Shown: one piece after another, positions 45,972 to 55,268 of the stretch
Layout: every line of letters starts with the position of its first letter
Position numbering within the stretch: the stretch's first letter is position 1
NCBI RefSeq assembly: GCF_015354245.1
Contig: NZ_JADKYZ010000002.1
Location: 496,001-560,000, forward strand
Reading direction: 5' to 3'
Length of the DNA stretch: 64,000 bases
Origin: Diaphorobacter caeni
Lineage (GTDB): Bacteria > Pseudomonadota > Gammaproteobacteria > Burkholderiales > Burkholderiaceae_C
The notes under the pieces: generated by a model
The model's database searches: none
What the model was told of the DNA's origin: nothing
Seen by the model: only the letters and a program-made list of their open reading frames with translations
Program-made: the position numbers and the translations under genes

Positions 45972-47422
45972 CACTTTTCTTTCGAGGCGTTCTGCTTATC
46001 CAGCTCAGTATTAAGCACAATATATATCTGCTGCCCAAAGTTGCCCAAGCTTTCCACCGACTTGGGTAAATTAATCGCACCCATTCGATTCTCTAGCGAC
46101 GCCCCAAGCGCAGGATTCCAACGCTGAGATATCTGCATAAGATGTTGATGCAATGCGGGAAATCGTGCAAGCTTCTGATTGATGCGAGCACTCCACAGGG
46201 GATTCCGTAAAACGGGACGCATCACTACAGCCAACGGCCGCTGAAACAGATTGATCGAATGCGTCAGCGTGGAATTGGCGACGCCGCGAACGGTTGCACC
46301 AGGATGCATCACACATCCAACAACGAAGCGCACTGGAGCCATTACTCTCCATGAAAAGCTACGACGCAATGCATCACGCTCTTGCTCAAGTAATTTCAAG
46401 CGTTCCGTCATTTGCGCCTCAAACTCCTGAGCAGTTTGAACGCGCAACAACGCTTCATCACGCTCGCGTTGAACGATGTGCAGTCGTTCTATCAATCCGT
46501 CCTGCTCTTGCTGTCGAGAACGGATTTGAGCAATATTAAGTAGATCCCTGCTCATCTGCTCCTGCATACGAGCAATATCTTGCTGCATCAGGGATACACG
46601 ATCAAGCAATCCCGCGTGACGTGCTTCATAGTCACTTTGGAGCGCCGTGATTTCCGTACTACTCCGACCCACATGCTGAGTCTCAAACAGGTTTGCCAGT
46701 TGTCGTAGATCGAGACCATAATCTCTCTGAAAAGCCACATCAAAATCTCTGGCCAGTGACGCATCACTGACCTTTTGAGCGATGATCCCGTAGTCGGGAC
46801 TTACCCCTTCCAGTACATCGGACAGACTAATTTTGGCGCCCTCTTCATGAAGTGCTGCTGATTCCTGCATGCGCAGGATCTTGACGCGAGCGAACTCGTG
46901 GAACTGTGCTAAAAAACTCAACAGAAGCGGAGGGATCGGACGCTGATGTGTAGGGTCGAGATAAAAATTGCAACTTCCCACAACCAAGTTTTCTGGGTTG
47001 GGAGTTTCCAATATCAGAAGACCACCTGGCTTCAGGACCCTTCGTGCCTGCGTCATCAATTCATCCAGCGCTTCAAATGGTATGTGCTCGATGAAATGAA
47101 AGCCTGAGACGATATTTAGCGTATTGTCTGGCAGTGCCCGCAGAAACGCCAACGCATCTCCTTGCTCGACCGTTAGCCCACGCTCTAGGCATGCTGCCAA
47201 CATCCCAGTATCCTTGTCGATGCCGCGCACGCGAAAGCCCTGATCCCTTAGAAGTTCAAGCCATTCACCACGTCCACACCCCAAGTCCAAAATTTCCGCC
47301 TCAGGATACATAGTCAGCAACGGCCTTACGAATGGCAAATAAGCCTCCAGTCGTTCGCGGATCAATTCACGCGAGCCTCGGTAACGATCTTCAAAGGCTC
47401 TATAAAAACTTTCCGTGCTCAT
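45971..47422 (-). CDS. methyltransferase with coiled coil, WbdD-like chain terminator
   Basis: This 483-aa protein has an N-terminal SAM methyltransferase ('ILDLGCGRGEWLELLRDQG' at about 43-61, 'SGFHFIEHIPFEAL') and a long C-terminal coiled coil (about 255-365) followed by a basic, membrane-apposed-looking tail. The layout resembles WbdD, the chain-length terminator of ABC-exported O-antigens, but no kinase domain lies between. In WbdD systems the terminal methyl/phosphate is read by the Wzt C-domain. It overlaps wzt by 4 bases (start ATG 47422) and the three-domain transferase at its other end. Confidence 0.72.
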   Translation of the reverse strand: MSTESFYRAFEDRYRGSRELIRERLEAYLPFVRPLLTMYPEAEILDLGCGRGEWLELLRDQGFRVRGIDKDTGMLAACLERGLTVEQGDALAFLRALPDNTLNIVSGFHFIEHIPFEALDELMTQARRVLKPGGLLILETPNPENLVVGSCNFYLDPTHQRPIPPLLLSFLAQFHEFARVKILRMQESAALHEEGAKISLSDVLEGVSPDYGIIAQKVSDASLARDFDVAFQRDYGLDLRQLANLFETQHVGRSSTEITALQSDYEARHAGLLDRVSLMQQDIARMQEQMSRDLLNIAQIRSRQQEQDGLIERLHIVQRERDEALLRVQTAQEFEAQMTERLKLLEQERDALRRSFSWRVMAPVRFVVGCVMHPGATVRGVANSTLTHSINLFQRPLAVVMRPVLRNPLWSARINQKLARFPALHQHLMQISQRWNPALGASLENRMGAINLPKSVESLGNFGQQIYIVLNTELDKQNASKEK

Positions 47423-48633
47423 CTCTGCATTTCCACTTGAGGCGGTAGCCAACTAACACCGACAAAAGATCCTTTGTTCACATTGATCACATTGAACATC
47501 AATGCCAAATCGCGCCATTCATAGTTGGCAGCAACGTGAGTCGCGCCTTGATGCAGCCCTGTCGTAACAGAGTAGGAACCAACCCCCATATTGGCCGCAA
47601 AATCAAAAATCAAAACGAGCTTCTCGCCTTTTCGCAGTTCATTGATCTCCAGCCCCATATGGTGCGTGTTGGTTCCAAAAATCGGCTGCCCCAACCGATC
47701 TTTGAACATATATCCAAATGCCAAGGAAGACAGGTCTGTCTTTATATCAATCGTGACTCTAAGGCGTACTCTGTCACCCACATTCACATAGTCGACCAAA
47801 TCACCCCGTTCATTGAACAACTCAACTGAATGCACGCGCGCTTCACCCGTACCGGATGTGGTTTGTGCTCGTCCGTCCTCCAAGCGAGTAACTTGAACGG
47901 TAGAATTTTCGCGCTCAGCAATCAATGCATTATAAAAATCCATCACCTCTTCGGGAGGTCCATCCTTTATTACATGCCCATTTTCCAACAGGATTGCACG
48001 GCTGCACAGACTTTGAATGGCTGCGCGATCATGCGAGACAATCAACAGTGTCGTGCCTTGTGATCGGAAATCCCTGATCTTATTGAAACTCTTGTGCTGA
48101 AAATATGCATCGCCGACCGACAGCGCTTCATCAACAATCAGCACATCAGGCCGAACAGCTGTTGCCACACTGAATGCCAGACGCATCTGCATGCCACTGG
48201 AGTAGGTACGCACAGGACGATCAATGTAATCGCCAATTTCAGCAAACTCTTCAATTGTCGGCATACACCGTCCGATCTCATCCGAGCGTAGCCCCAGCAA
48301 TTGACCGGCCATGAAGACGTTCTGGCGCCCCGTGAAATCCGGATGGAAGCCCATGCCCAGTTCCAACAGTGCTGCCACCCGTCCATGCGACTGTACTCGA
48401 CCATCTGTCGGCTGCGTTGTGCCAGTAATGATCTTTAGCAAGGTGCTTTTCCCCGCACCATTCACACCGACAAGCCCTACAGCCTCACCAGGAGCAATCG
48501 TAAAATTGACGTCCCGAAGAATCCATTTTTTCTCGTGACCCGACTTACCCGTCAGCCACTCGACAACACGACTCCATTTGCTGCGATAGCGTTTATAGGC
48601 CTTACTGACATTGGAGACAACAAGCGTGCCCAT
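47419..48633 (-). CDS. wzt: O-polysaccharide ABC transporter ATPase Wzt with carbohydrate-binding domain
   Basis: This 404-aa protein has an ABC ATPase (Walker A 'GVNGAGKST', signature 'YSSGMQMRLAFS', Walker B 'VLIVDEALSVGD') and a C-terminal beta-sandwich (about 255-395, 'ANMGVGSYSVTTGLH') of the Wzt carbohydrate-binding type. The C-domain of known homologues recognises the terminated, modified chain end. Its ATG overlaps the wzm stop as TGATG. Confidence 0.94.
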   Translation of the reverse strand: MGTLVVSNVSKAYKRYRSKWSRVVEWLTGKSGHEKKWILRDVNFTIAPGEAVGLVGVNGAGKSTLLKIITGTTQPTDGRVQSHGRVAALLELGMGFHPDFTGRQNVFMAGQLLGLRSDEIGRCMPTIEEFAEIGDYIDRPVRTYSSGMQMRLAFSVATAVRPDVLIVDEALSVGDAYFQHKSFNKIRDFRSQGTTLLIVSHDRAAIQSLCSRAILLENGHVIKDGPPEEVMDFYNALIAERENSTVQVTRLEDGRAQTTSGTGEARVHSVELFNERGDLVDYVNVGDRVRLRVTIDIKTDLSSLAFGYMFKDRLGQPIFGTNTHHMGLEINELRKGEKLVLIFDFAANMGVGSYSVTTGLHQGATHVAANYEWRDLALMFNVINVNKGSFVGVSWLPPQVEMQR

Positions 48634-49436
48634 CAGAGTTCATCCACCAGTTCGCCAACTCGCGAAAGAAAAAACCAAGCACCGATCAACAAAAAGCATA
48701 CCGTCACAACACACACAGGCAGAAGGCTGCGCCAATCTGGAAGAAGCCCATCCAAGAAAAGCCGTTGATAGGAAGAGATCAATGCATGCATGGGATTGAA
48801 TTTCAGCAGTCGCTGAGCGGTTTCTGGTAGAGCCGAAAACGTATAGACAATCGGTGTCAACCAAAACCAGAATTGCAACACCACCCCCGTCAGTTGGCCC
48901 ACATCACGAAAAAAAACATTAAGCGTTCCAAGAAAAACCCCCAGCCCCAGTGCAAACAGAATCTGCAGTGCCAGCAAAGGGATAAATGCCAGCAATGTGA
49001 GCCCACCCCAATGTCCTACGGCCAGCAAAAAAACCAAGTAGATGACCATTAAAATACCGAAATTAATCAGTGCAGACAAAGTCACAATCACCGGGAGACA
49101 GATCCGCGGGAAATTTGATTTTTTAATCAAATTTCCATTTTCAACAAATACATTATTGAGTCGACTCAACATCTCCGAAAACAGATTCCAGGTAATGACG
49201 CCGGAGCAAAGATAGATGCTAAATGCATAGGGTGTTTGCTCATGACCAGCAAGAGTGTTGCCCATCAACTGCCCGAAAATCACCGTATAAATCACAATCA
49301 TGGTCAGTGGATTCGCCACCGACCAGAACGCACCCAACAGCGACTCTCGGTACTTGCCATGGAACTCGCGCATGACGCTGCTCCATACAAATCCGCGATA
49401 CGCCCACAGCGCACGAAACATGGCTAACCCAGGCAT
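48633..49436 (-). CDS. wzm: O-polysaccharide ABC transporter permease Wzm
   Basis: This 267-aa integral membrane protein has six transmembrane helices and the ABC-2 pattern 'KYRESLLGAFWSVANPLTMIVIYTVIFG', 'FFRDVGQLTGVVLQFWFWLTPIVY' and 'NPMHALISSYQ'. With Wzt it exports the finished undecaprenyl-linked polysaccharide across the inner membrane. Six bases separate it from manC. ATG 49436 is chosen; 49421 is the alternative. Confidence 0.94.
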   Translation of the reverse strand: MPGLAMFRALWAYRGFVWSSVMREFHGKYRESLLGAFWSVANPLTMIVIYTVIFGQLMGNTLAGHEQTPYAFSIYLCSGVITWNLFSEMLSRLNNVFVENGNLIKKSNFPRICLPVIVTLSALINFGILMVIYLVFLLAVGHWGGLTLLAFIPLLALQILFALGLGVFLGTLNVFFRDVGQLTGVVLQFWFWLTPIVYTFSALPETAQRLLKFNPMHALISSYQRLFLDGLLPDWRSLLPVCVVTVCFLLIGAWFFLSRVGELVDEL

Positions 49437-49442
49437 CTGAAA

Positions 49443-50912
49443 TCAGGCTCCTGCAGACTCGTTAGCGACACGTCCATACGTATCTTCGAAACGAACAATA
49501 TCGTCTTCGCCCAAATAGCTCCCAGACTGCACTTCCACGATCTCCAGCGGCAACTTGCCTGGATTGCGCAGCCTGTGCACATGGCCAAGAGGAATGAACG
49601 TCGATTCGTTTTCCCCCAGCAGCAGCACCTGATCACCGTTCGTGACCTCGGCGGTCCCTTTGACCACCACCCAGTGTTCCGCGCGATGGTGGTGCATTTG
49701 CAGGCTCAGACTGGCACCTGGATTCACCACAATGCGCTTGACCTGGAAGCGCTCTCCGTAGTCGATGCTGTCGTACCAGCCCCAGGGGCGATGGACCTTG
49801 CGGTGCGAATGGGCCAGATCCTTGCCGTGCTTTTGAAGGTGGGCGACGATCTGTTTGACTTCCTGAGTACGGCGCAAGTCGGCGACGAGGATGGCGTCAG
49901 GGGTTTCGACTACGGCGATGTGCTCGAGGCCCACACCGGCGACGAGGCGGCTGCTCGACAGGAACAGGGAGTTCTTGCAGCCATGTTGCACGGCGTTGCC
50001 GATGATGGCATTGCCGTTTTCGTCATGTTCTCGCACGCTCCAGAGGGCGTCCCATGCACCGACGTCGGACCATCCCGCCTGGAGCGGGATGACGCGTGCG
50101 GCGATGCCTAGTTCCGGCAATTTGGGCAGGCGCTCCATCACTGCGTAGTCAATGGAGTCGGAAGGACTGGCCTTGAAGGCTGCGGCTTCAGGACGCACGA
50201 AGTCGGCGTCTCGCTGGGCATCGTTCATCGATTGTTCGCACGCGGCAAGAATGTCCGGGCGACATTGCTGCATGGCCTTGAGCCAGACGCTGGCACGGAC
50301 GACGAACAGGCCGCTGTTCCACAGATAGTTGCCTGCTGCAAGATAGCTTTGAGCACGCTCGCGATCAGGCTTTTCGACGAAACTCTGGACTTCAAACGTG
50401 CCGCCCTGCTCGGTCGTGCCGTGCTGGATGTAACCATAGCCGGTTTCGGGACGATCCGCGACGATGCCGAAGGTGACCATGTCGCCTTTGCTTGCAGCGC
50501 AGAAGGCGCTTTGGACGGCTGCGTGGAAAGCAGCCTTGTCGGCGATCACGTGGTCTGCGGGCATTGCCAGCATCACGGGGTCGGCACCATCAACTCGCGC
50601 CTGAAGCGCAGCGATGGTGAGTGCAGGAGCGGTATTGCGACCCGTCGGCTCCAGCAGAATGCGGGCGTTGTCGATGTTTGACTGCTGCAGTTGGCTGGCA
50701 ACAAGAAAGCGGTGCTCGACATTGCAGACCAGCAGCGGAGCCGAAAGCTCCACGTTCGGCGCAATGCCCTGCAATCTGGTTGCAGTGTCCTGCAGCATGC
50801 TGGCAGTGCCTGCCAAGGCATGGAACTGCTTGGGATAGGTTTCGCGCGAAAGCGGCCACAGACGTGTGCCCGAGCCACCGCAGAGAATGACGGGAAGAAG
50901 CTGATCAGTCAT
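49443..50912 (-). CDS. manC: mannose-1-phosphate guanylyltransferase / mannose-6-phosphate isomerase
   Basis: This 489-aa bifunctional enzyme has an N-terminal pyrophosphorylase (LCGGSGTRLWPLSRE near residues 10-24, 'FVEKP') and a C-terminal type II PMI cupin ('RPWGWYDSIDYGERFQVKRI', 'LSLQMHHHRAEHWVVVKG'). It supplies GDP-mannose for gmd/rmd. I start at ATG 50912 (MTDQLLPVILCGG), which overlaps the upstream DUF2304 gene by 8 bases. The longer frame to 50987 is not conserved-like. Confidence 0.94.
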   Translation of the reverse strand: MTDQLLPVILCGGSGTRLWPLSRETYPKQFHALAGTASMLQDTATRLQGIAPNVELSAPLLVCNVEHRFLVASQLQQSNIDNARILLEPTGRNTAPALTIAALQARVDGADPVMLAMPADHVIADKAAFHAAVQSAFCAASKGDMVTFGIVADRPETGYGYIQHGTTEQGGTFEVQSFVEKPDRERAQSYLAAGNYLWNSGLFVVRASVWLKAMQQCRPDILAACEQSMNDAQRDADFVRPEAAAFKASPSDSIDYAVMERLPKLPELGIAARVIPLQAGWSDVGAWDALWSVREHDENGNAIIGNAVQHGCKNSLFLSSSRLVAGVGLEHIAVVETPDAILVADLRRTQEVKQIVAHLQKHGKDLAHSHRKVHRPWGWYDSIDYGERFQVKRIVVNPGASLSLQMHHHRAEHWVVVKGTAEVTNGDQVLLLGENESTFIPLGHVHRLRNPGKLPLEIVEVQSGSYLGEDDIVRFEDTYGRVANESAGA

Positions 50913-51291
50913 GGTAGGAGGAGATGACAGACGATGCGGAGGCGGTATTGCGCGGAAGGCTTTCCATATCCGCCTCAAGCATCGCAAGACGTTGATTCAA
51001 TCGGCGCACATCGCGCTCGATGCGCGTGTTCACCATGTCCGCGTGCAGTGCCTTGACGAACAGCACAATGCAGGCAAAAAGCAAAAGCAAGGCAGGCGGG
51101 TAGGAGATACCCACGGAATAGGCGATGCGGTCGACCAGTCCTGGCCAGGCGCCAAGCAGCGCGGCGGCGGCGGCGACGGCGACCCAGAACAGGCCGTGCA
51201 TCAAGTAAAGATGATCGCGGCGAATCAGATACAAAATCAGAATCGCCAGCCCCACGCCCAAGAGCATGGTGGTGGTTTGCAAAGACGCCAT
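50905..51291 (-). CDS. DUF2304 membrane protein, first gene of the O-polysaccharide operon
   Basis: This 128-aa protein has three transmembrane helices, 'YLIRRDHLYLMHGLFWVAV' and a short C-terminal coiled coil ('RIERDVRRLNQRLAMLEADME'). This is the DUF2304 pattern, common beside polysaccharide genes but without assigned function. It overlaps manC by 8 bases. I start at ATG 51291 (MASLQTTTML); the frame reaches 51351. Its place at the operon head suggests a role in lipid-linked precursor formation, by inference. Confidence 0.75.
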   Translation of the reverse strand: MASLQTTTMLLGVGLAILILYLIRRDHLYLMHGLFWVAVAAAAALLGAWPGLVDRIAYSVGISYPPALLLLFACIVLFVKALHADMVNTRIERDVRRLNQRLAMLEADMESLPRNTASASSVISSYHD

Positions 51292-51362
51292 ATCAGCCTG
51301 TGATTTCAGCAGGAGCAGTGCACGACGAACCTGAGACACCGCTCGAATCACGCTGTGAATGG

Positions 51363-51380
51363 CTTGCTTATATAAGCAAG
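51363..51380. promoter_or_regulatory. 18-base perfect palindrome upstream of the O-polysaccharide operon
   Basis: CTTGCTTATATAAGCAAG is a perfect palindrome, 72 bases upstream of the DUF2304 ATG. The centre TATATA could be part of a -10 box. It looks like a repressor or activator operator; the factor is unknown. Confidence 0.5.
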
Positions 51381-51611
51381 ACCCACCGCAATATCGTCAG
51401 TGCAATACTCCCCCAAATACCCAATTGAAACCCACTAATGGGTCGACAAAGCTGCCAATTGTAGGCGGAACGCCCCTTCTTCAGAATCGCCATGATGATG
51501 GATAGTCGTCTGCTATTGAATATGCAGCGCCGGGAAGCTTTCCGGAAGCAACAATGGCAACGAGTTCAGATTGCATTTCAAGTCAATCAACCCTAAATCA
51601 ACGAACAAAAC

Positions 51612-51635
51612 GGCAGTCTGCGCAAGCAGATTGCC
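51612..51635 (-). terminator. probable terminator of sbcDC
   Basis: A 10-bp stem (51612-51621 with 51626-51635, one G-T pair), loop GCAA, is followed on the minus strand by GTTTTGTT. It lies about 190 bases beyond the sbcC stop. Confidence 0.6.
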
Positions 51636-51824
51636 AATCCGACGGTTGACAATTGCAATCTATTACGTGAGTAACGCGGACATACTACATGGCGCTTGAA
51701 GGGTACTGGGGCGTTTCTGTTTCCCTCATATTGCTGCGGCGCGCGCCATCTGCGATCTGTGGAAAACCGTCCAGGTGTTCAGCGCGCCCTGTCTTGCGTC
51801 TTCAGCGCAGATCCTCCCGCGGAC

Positions 51825-54800
51825 TCATGGATGAATGCTCAATCGCGAGTGCCCCACGCCGCCACCCTTCTCCACACGGATCTGGGTGGCGATGCGGTCT
51901 TTCAGGCCTTCGACGTGGCTGATGATGCCGACCATCTTGCCGCTGGCGTTCAGCGTGTCGAGCGCATTGAGCGCGACGTCCAGCGTTTCCGCGTCGAGCG
52001 TGCCGAAGCCTTCGTCGAGGAACAGCGAGTCGATGGATGTCCTGTGGCTGACCAAGTCGGACAGCGCGAGCGCGAGTGCCAGGCTGACGAGAAAGCTTTC
52101 GCCGCCCGACAGCGTGCGCGTGTCGCGCGCCGCGTCGGCCTGCCACTGATCGACGATTTCGAGTTCCAGTTCGCCTGAGGATTTGCGGCGCAGCAGGTAG
52201 CGGCCGTGCAGGCGCTCGAGTTGCCGGTTGGCGAGCGTGAGCAAATGATCCAGCGTCAGTCCTTGTGCGAACTTGCGGAACTTGTCGCCCTTGGCCGAGC
52301 CGACCAGTGCGTCAAGGCGCTGCCAGGTGTCGGATTCGCCAGCCTGCGAGCTGATCAGCGCGAGCAGTTCCTGCTGGCTGCCGCGCAAGGCGTTGTCGCG
52401 CTCCAGCGTGGCGAGCCTGCCGCCCAGTTGCTGGCTCAATCCGGTGGATTCGGTCTCCATCCGCGCGATATCCTGCTCCAGCGCTTCGCGGCTCGCTTCA
52501 GTGGCGTTGCGCGCTTGCAGGGCTGTCAGTTGTGTCTGCTGCGTGTGCAGCAGTTCTGCGGCGACCTGTCGCTCCTGCTCGCGCCGCTGTTTGGCGGTCT
52601 GCAGCTGGTTGCGCTCTTCGGGTGCGAGGCGCGCGTCGAAAAACGCGGCTTCGTCTGCGAACGGACTGCGCTGCATCGCATCGTGCCAGTGTTGCTCGGC
52701 CGTCTGTTGATCCTCACGCAGTCGGGCCAGCGCATTCTCCAGTTCGCTCACGCTGCCGGCCAGTTGCTCGGTGCGGGCGGTGATGGCGTCGATGCGCGCG
52801 GCGCAGTCGGAGAGCGCCTGCGCCGCGTTCAGATCGCTGGTGATGTCGGCGATTTCGTCCGTCACATCCGCAGCCCGCGTGCTCCAGTGATCGCACTGTG
52901 CACGCACCTGCTCGCAGGTGGCGCGCTGGCGTTCGATGTCGATGCCGAGACCCTGAAGGCGCTCCTGCGTCTGCTGCCATGCGCGACGCTCCTCGTCGCG
53001 CTCGCGCAGCCAGGCGTTCGCGTCGGAGGGCAACCCGGCAAGGTCGGCAAAACCCGCGCTGCACAGAGCCGCCAGCATCTGCTCCTGCCGGGACTGCAGG
53101 CTCGTGCGCTGCTGCGAAAGCAGCGCCGTGGCTTCCGCCGACTTCTGCAGCAGGCTTTCCACCTGCTGCTGCAGGCGCAGGGCTTCTTCGCGCGCGGCAT
53201 GCACCGTTTGGGTCAGTTCAGTCTGACGCTTGCCCGCTTCATGCAGATGCTGATCGATGGCTTCGACGGATTGCAGTTGATCTCGCAGCGCCGTGGCCTG
53301 CGACTGCGCGGATGACAGCGCCTGGGCCAGCCGCTCGGCCAGTTCCCAGTCCTTGGCCTGCAGCGGTTCGTCGTGCCGGATCTGCTCTCGCAGTTCGTCC
53401 CATGCGATTTGATTGGCGCGGCCTTCCTCGATCAGTTGCTGTTCGCGCGTGAGCAGATTGTGGGCCTGTGCCTGCAGTGTGGCGAGCTGCGCGTCGCCAT
53501 CACGCCGTTGCTTCTCACCTTGCTGCTGCGCATGCTTCAAGCGGTCCAGCTCGGCGCGCGTGGCCGTGCTGTCCAGTTGAGCGTAGTGCTCGATGGCCGG
53601 ATGCTCGTGCGCGCCGCACAAGGGGCAGGCCTCGCCGGGTTGCAGGTTGGTACGGTGCTCCGCGAGGCTGCGGATGATCTGCTCCTGCTCCAGCATGCGC
53701 TGCTTGTCGGCCACGCGCTCGTTCAGGATGCTCTGCGCTGCTTGCGCTTCGAGCTGCAGGGACTGTTGCGCGTCGGCCTTCTGACCGGCATCGACGCGCT
53801 GCTCGCGCACGTCAAAGAACTTCGCCTTCATCTCGCGTTGGCGACGGGCGCTTTCATCGAGCCGCTCGGTGATGGAGAGATTCTTCTCGGCTCGCTGCGA
53901 CTGCTCGCGCAAGGCGGCCAGCGTGTGCGTACCCAGCAGCAGGGCTTGCTTATCCTGCAGCGACTGCAGTTGCGCCTGGCCCTCGGCATGGGCCTTGGCT
54001 GTCGCTTCGCTGCGCTGGGAGTGCTGCGCCGAACGCGTGCGCGCTTCGTCAAGTTTTGCCGTCGTGTCGTTGGCGATCCGCTCGTTCGCGCGGATGTCGG
54101 CCTCCGCCCTCGCCTGCTGCGCGAACTGTTCGCGCCACGCGCCCAGATGCTCGGCCAGATGCGCATGGTGAGCGTGCGCACTCGACCAATCGATCAGAGT
54201 CGCCCGTTCGTCTTCAAGTCGCTTCAGTTGCGTTGCGGCCTGTTCGTCCAGCAGCCTCGCGAAGGCGAACGCCAGCGCATGTTCGCGCCGTTGCGCCGCG
54301 CCTTGCGCAGCGAGTTCGCTCTGCCGTTCACCCAGTTGCAGGACTGCATTCCGGACGGCGGTATGCGCCGCCTGCCACACGGTGTGAACAGGCTCCAGCG
54401 CCTGCGCCGGTTCGCTCGCCGCGAGCCTTTGCATGTCCGGCGCGGCGTGCTCGATGGCGGTGTCGGCCAGCTGCAGACGCTGCTGTGCGGCCTCCACGGC
54501 CGCCTCGCCCTCCGCGACGTCCACGCGCCACTGCAGCTGGTCGCGCAGCACATGCGTTCTGGACGACAGCTCCGCGTGTTGAACGCCAATCGCCGCGACC
54601 TCCTCCTGGATCGCCGCGCGTTGCTCGTCGCTGAGCAGCTCCATGCCATCGGCGCGCGATTGCATGAGCGCGAGCTTGTCGCGCTCGTCGCGTGCCCGTT
54701 CATAGACGCGCTGCGAAATCTCGCCGTAGATCTCGGTGCCGGTCAGCTCTTCCAGCAGCTCGGCGCGGTCGTTGGCGTTGGCGTTGAGAAAGGCCGCAAA

Positions 54801-55268
54801 GCCGCCCTGCGCAAGCAGCATGGAGCGGGTGAAGCGCGGGAAATCCAGACGCGTGATGTCGGTGATCTGCTTGAGCTTCTCGCTCACATGGCGGGTGATG
54901 ACGGTGCCGTCGCCCTTGGCCAGTTCGACCTGTGGCGACTGCAGCGCGCCGTCCACCTTGTCGCGCGCGCGGCGCTGGCTCCAGGACGCGCGGTAGACCT
55001 CGCCGCGCACCTCGAATTCCAGCTCGGCGCTGCAGTCCGCCGTGTGGCGCGTCATGATGTCGTTGACCGACTTGGACTGCGTGCCCAGACGCGGCGTCTC
55101 GTGATAGAGCGCGAGACAGATGGCGTCGAGCAGCGTGGACTTGCCCGCGCCCGTCGGCCCGGTGATCGCGAACAGGCTGCTTTCCGAGAGCGGCGGCGCG
55201 GTGAAATCGATGGTCCACTCGCCCTTGAGCGAGTTGAGGTTCTTGAGCTTCAGGCGTCGGATCTTCAT
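51825..55268 (-). CDS. sbcC: exonuclease subunit SbcC (Rad50-like)
   Basis: This 1147-aa SMC-like ATPase has Walker A GPTGAGKST near residue 37, long coiled coils, the zinc-hook CxxC (CPLC, about residue 547), the signature 'TLSGGESFLVSLALALALSDL' and Walker B 'LFLDEGFGTLD'. With SbcD it cleaves hairpins and processes DNA ends in the cytosol. Its ATG overlaps the sbcD stop by 4 bases. Length is normal. Confidence 0.96.
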   Translation of the reverse strand: MKIRRLKLKNLNSLKGEWTIDFTAPPLSESSLFAITGPTGAGKSTLLDAICLALYHETPRLGTQSKSVNDIMTRHTADCSAELEFEVRGEVYRASWSQRRARDKVDGALQSPQVELAKGDGTVITRHVSEKLKQITDITRLDFPRFTRSMLLAQGGFAAFLNANANDRAELLEELTGTEIYGEISQRVYERARDERDKLALMQSRADGMELLSDEQRAAIQEEVAAIGVQHAELSSRTHVLRDQLQWRVDVAEGEAAVEAAQQRLQLADTAIEHAAPDMQRLAASEPAQALEPVHTVWQAAHTAVRNAVLQLGERQSELAAQGAAQRREHALAFAFARLLDEQAATQLKRLEDERATLIDWSSAHAHHAHLAEHLGAWREQFAQQARAEADIRANERIANDTTAKLDEARTRSAQHSQRSEATAKAHAEGQAQLQSLQDKQALLLGTHTLAALREQSQRAEKNLSITERLDESARRQREMKAKFFDVREQRVDAGQKADAQQSLQLEAQAAQSILNERVADKQRMLEQEQIIRSLAEHRTNLQPGEACPLCGAHEHPAIEHYAQLDSTATRAELDRLKHAQQQGEKQRRDGDAQLATLQAQAHNLLTREQQLIEEGRANQIAWDELREQIRHDEPLQAKDWELAERLAQALSSAQSQATALRDQLQSVEAIDQHLHEAGKRQTELTQTVHAAREEALRLQQQVESLLQKSAEATALLSQQRTSLQSRQEQMLAALCSAGFADLAGLPSDANAWLRERDEERRAWQQTQERLQGLGIDIERQRATCEQVRAQCDHWSTRAADVTDEIADITSDLNAAQALSDCAARIDAITARTEQLAGSVSELENALARLREDQQTAEQHWHDAMQRSPFADEAAFFDARLAPEERNQLQTAKQRREQERQVAAELLHTQQTQLTALQARNATEASREALEQDIARMETESTGLSQQLGGRLATLERDNALRGSQQELLALISSQAGESDTWQRLDALVGSAKGDKFRKFAQGLTLDHLLTLANRQLERLHGRYLLRRKSSGELELEIVDQWQADAARDTRTLSGGESFLVSLALALALSDLVSHRTSIDSLFLDEGFGTLDAETLDVALNALDTLNASGKMVGIISHVEGLKDRIATQIRVEKGGGVGHSRLSIHP

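Larger units (their letters stand above)
51292..51824. other. control region of the O-polysaccharide operon and end of sbcC
   Basis: These 533 bases between the DUF2304 start and the sbcC stop carry an 18-base perfect palindrome (51363-51380) and the probable sbcDC terminator (51612-51635). No gene is seen. No JUMPStart/ops element was recognised. A promoter for the long minus-strand operon must lie here. Confidence 0.65.

Noticed and set aside
51292-51824. JUMPStart/ops (RfaH) element before the O-polysaccharide operon
   Set aside because: No GGCGGTAG-type element was found in the operon's upstream region.
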